This document shows, piece after piece, positions 6,074 to 6,934 of a stretch of DNA of 6,934 bases; the stretch's first letter is position 1, and each line of letters opens with the position of its first letter. Made by a program: the position numbers and the translations under genes. Under the pieces are notes generated by a model. It ran no database searches and was not told the origin of the DNA. It saw only the letters and a program-made list of their open reading frames with translations. Source of the stretch: Candidatus Eiseniibacteriota bacterium (GTDB lineage: Bacteria; JAFGKV01); NCBI GenBank assembly GCA_025453925.1, contig JALOPK010000195.1, forward strand, positions 1-6,934. Direction: 5' to 3'.

Positions 6074-6934
6074 TTACTGCACCTCACGGATGATGGTCGT
6101 CCACTGCACCGCGGCCCCGCGCGCGGTTACTTGGAGCGTGGATGTGGCAGTCCGCTGTTCGAAGGCGGAGGAGAACCACCCGGATAGGGGGGAGAGACTG
6201 CCGTGATGCAGGGCCAGACTCCCCGGGCCGGTGATCTCCATCCGGAGTGTGTTCGCGCCCATCGTGAGCATGGCGATCGTACCATCAAGCGTCGCAATCG
6301 TCCAGGATGGATGGAGATGCCAATGCAGCCGGGCAGTGAATGCGGCGCGTCCACAGACCCTGTCTTCGATTTCCAGTCCGGCACACGAGAGACGCACGCG
6401 CCTAACATGCCGAACCCGTTGCGGCAGCCGCAGGTAACCATCGTGACGCCCTCGCGCCTCGAAGCCCCGGGAGCTGGGCATCCGTTCCGCATGACACGAG
6501 TATGGAGCACGCCAGGCAAAGTCGCTCTCCGGAAGGGATTGGCTTACCTCCTCAACCTCCACCGTGGAATGGGCCGCGGTCGACCGGAAGTAGTCACGCC
6601 ATGGCTGCTCCGCGTAGGAGTAGGTTCCCGGATCAACAATGACCGGCAGGCCGCGGAACCAGAGCGCAATGCTCAACGCATGGGCATGGCCGTGCCCGCA
6701 GGCCGGCGGGAGCCCCAGGCGTCCCGCGGCGAACAGCAGAGCGAAGGAGCCTCGATCGGCCAGTACGAACGAACGGGTCCAGAGATCCCCGTCCGGGGTC
6801 GGAGCGTCGGCAGGGCGACGGTCTCTCACCACAGAGGTCTCGTACGTGCTTCCGGACCGTGCGGACGCGGGGAATGAGCGGAGTGGCGGCACGCCCTCCC
6901 CCCACCGCATCAGCGCGTGTGCCCGCCCGCTCGG
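6074..6934 (-). CDS. Heparinase II/III family polysaccharide lyase, C-terminal part (5' partial at the window edge)
   Basis: The visible 286 codons are the C-terminal half of a heparinase II/III-like protein, a family that cleaves uronic-acid-containing polysaccharides by beta-elimination and often sits in exopolysaccharide gene clusters. The frame stays open through the right edge, with RAHALMRWGEG across the ATG at 6910. That ATG has no family support as a start, so the N-terminal alpha-barrel domain lies outside the window. Counting from that Met, the core is CGHGHAHALS (71-80), VDPGTYSY (92-99), YFRSTAAHSTVEVE (107-120) and an SDFAW element (129-133). By comparison with Pedobacter heparinase II, these carry the histidines of the HxH motif, the tyrosine and aspartate of DPGTY, and the final zinc-type histidine (His114). 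The aspartate commonly found after the HxH motif (GHGHAD) is His77 here. The rest is a beta-sandwich ending at a TAA. Substrate is unknown. Confidence 0.88.
   Translation of the reverse strand, partial: PSGRAHALMRWGEGVPPLRSFPASARSGSTYETSVVRDRRPADAPTPDGDLWTRSFVLADRGSFALLFAAGRLGLPPACGHGHAHALSIALWFRGLPVIVDPGTYSYAEQPWRDYFRSTAAHSTVEVEEVSQSLPESDFAWRAPYSCHAERMPSSRGFEARGRHDGYLRLPQRVRHVRRVRLSCAGLEIEDRVCGRAAFTARLHWHLHPSWTIATLDGTIAMLTMGANTLRMEITGPGSLALHHGSLSPLSGWFSSAFEQRTATSTLQVTARGAAVQWTTIIREVQ

Noticed and set aside
6203-6877. 224-codon plus-strand open frame opposite the heparinase-like gene
   Set aside because: The minus-strand frame carries clear heparinase II/III motifs; the plus-strand product has no recognisable features.

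Overview
GC-rich bacterial DNA carrying four protein-coding loci, two of them cut by the window edges. The best hint at the source is the large secreted protein on the minus strand. It combines a Sec signal peptide, beta-propeller repeats, a PKD domain, a LamG-type domain and a C-terminal FlgD-Ig/sorting-like module. Such proteins are typical of uncultured FCB-group and related phyla (Eisenbacteria-like, Latescibacteria-like, Gemmatimonadota-like). This placement is an inference from domain style, not a phylogenetic result.

Layout. (1) Positions 1-1826, plus strand: the molybdopterin-binding subunit of a xanthine dehydrogenase-family hydroxylase. The start lies off the left edge, and the frame is broken near 613-615. 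About 31 bases (3n+1) appear to be missing exactly where the family carries its active-site AFRG motif. (2) 1827-2136: about 310 bases without a gene, with a weak promoter candidate and two GC-rich hairpins, the second abutting a strong Shine-Dalgarno. (3) 2137-2598, plus: a single-domain YbaK/ProX-type aminoacyl-tRNA deacylase. (4) 2651-5680, minus, convergent with (3): a 1009-residue secreted multidomain protein (DJ-1/PfpI-like domain, seven propeller-like repeats, PKD, LamG-like, C-terminal FlgD/sorting-like domain). (5) 5681-6073: about 390 bases without a gene, holding a perfect terminator-like hairpin and two adjacent palindromes upstream of (4). (6) 6074-6934, minus: the C-terminal part of a heparinase II/III-family polysaccharide lyase, running off the right edge.

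The genes do not form one visible pathway or operon. The oxidoreductase subunit belongs to purine/N-heterocycle or aldehyde oxidation, the deacylase to translation quality control, and the two minus-strand genes to the cell surface or polysaccharide metabolism. The points most worth a second look are the lesion that removes the catalytic arginine of the dehydrogenase, and the DJ-1 plus seven-bladed-propeller architecture of the secreted protein. I do not see a defence system, mobile element, CRISPR array, tRNA or rRNA in the window.
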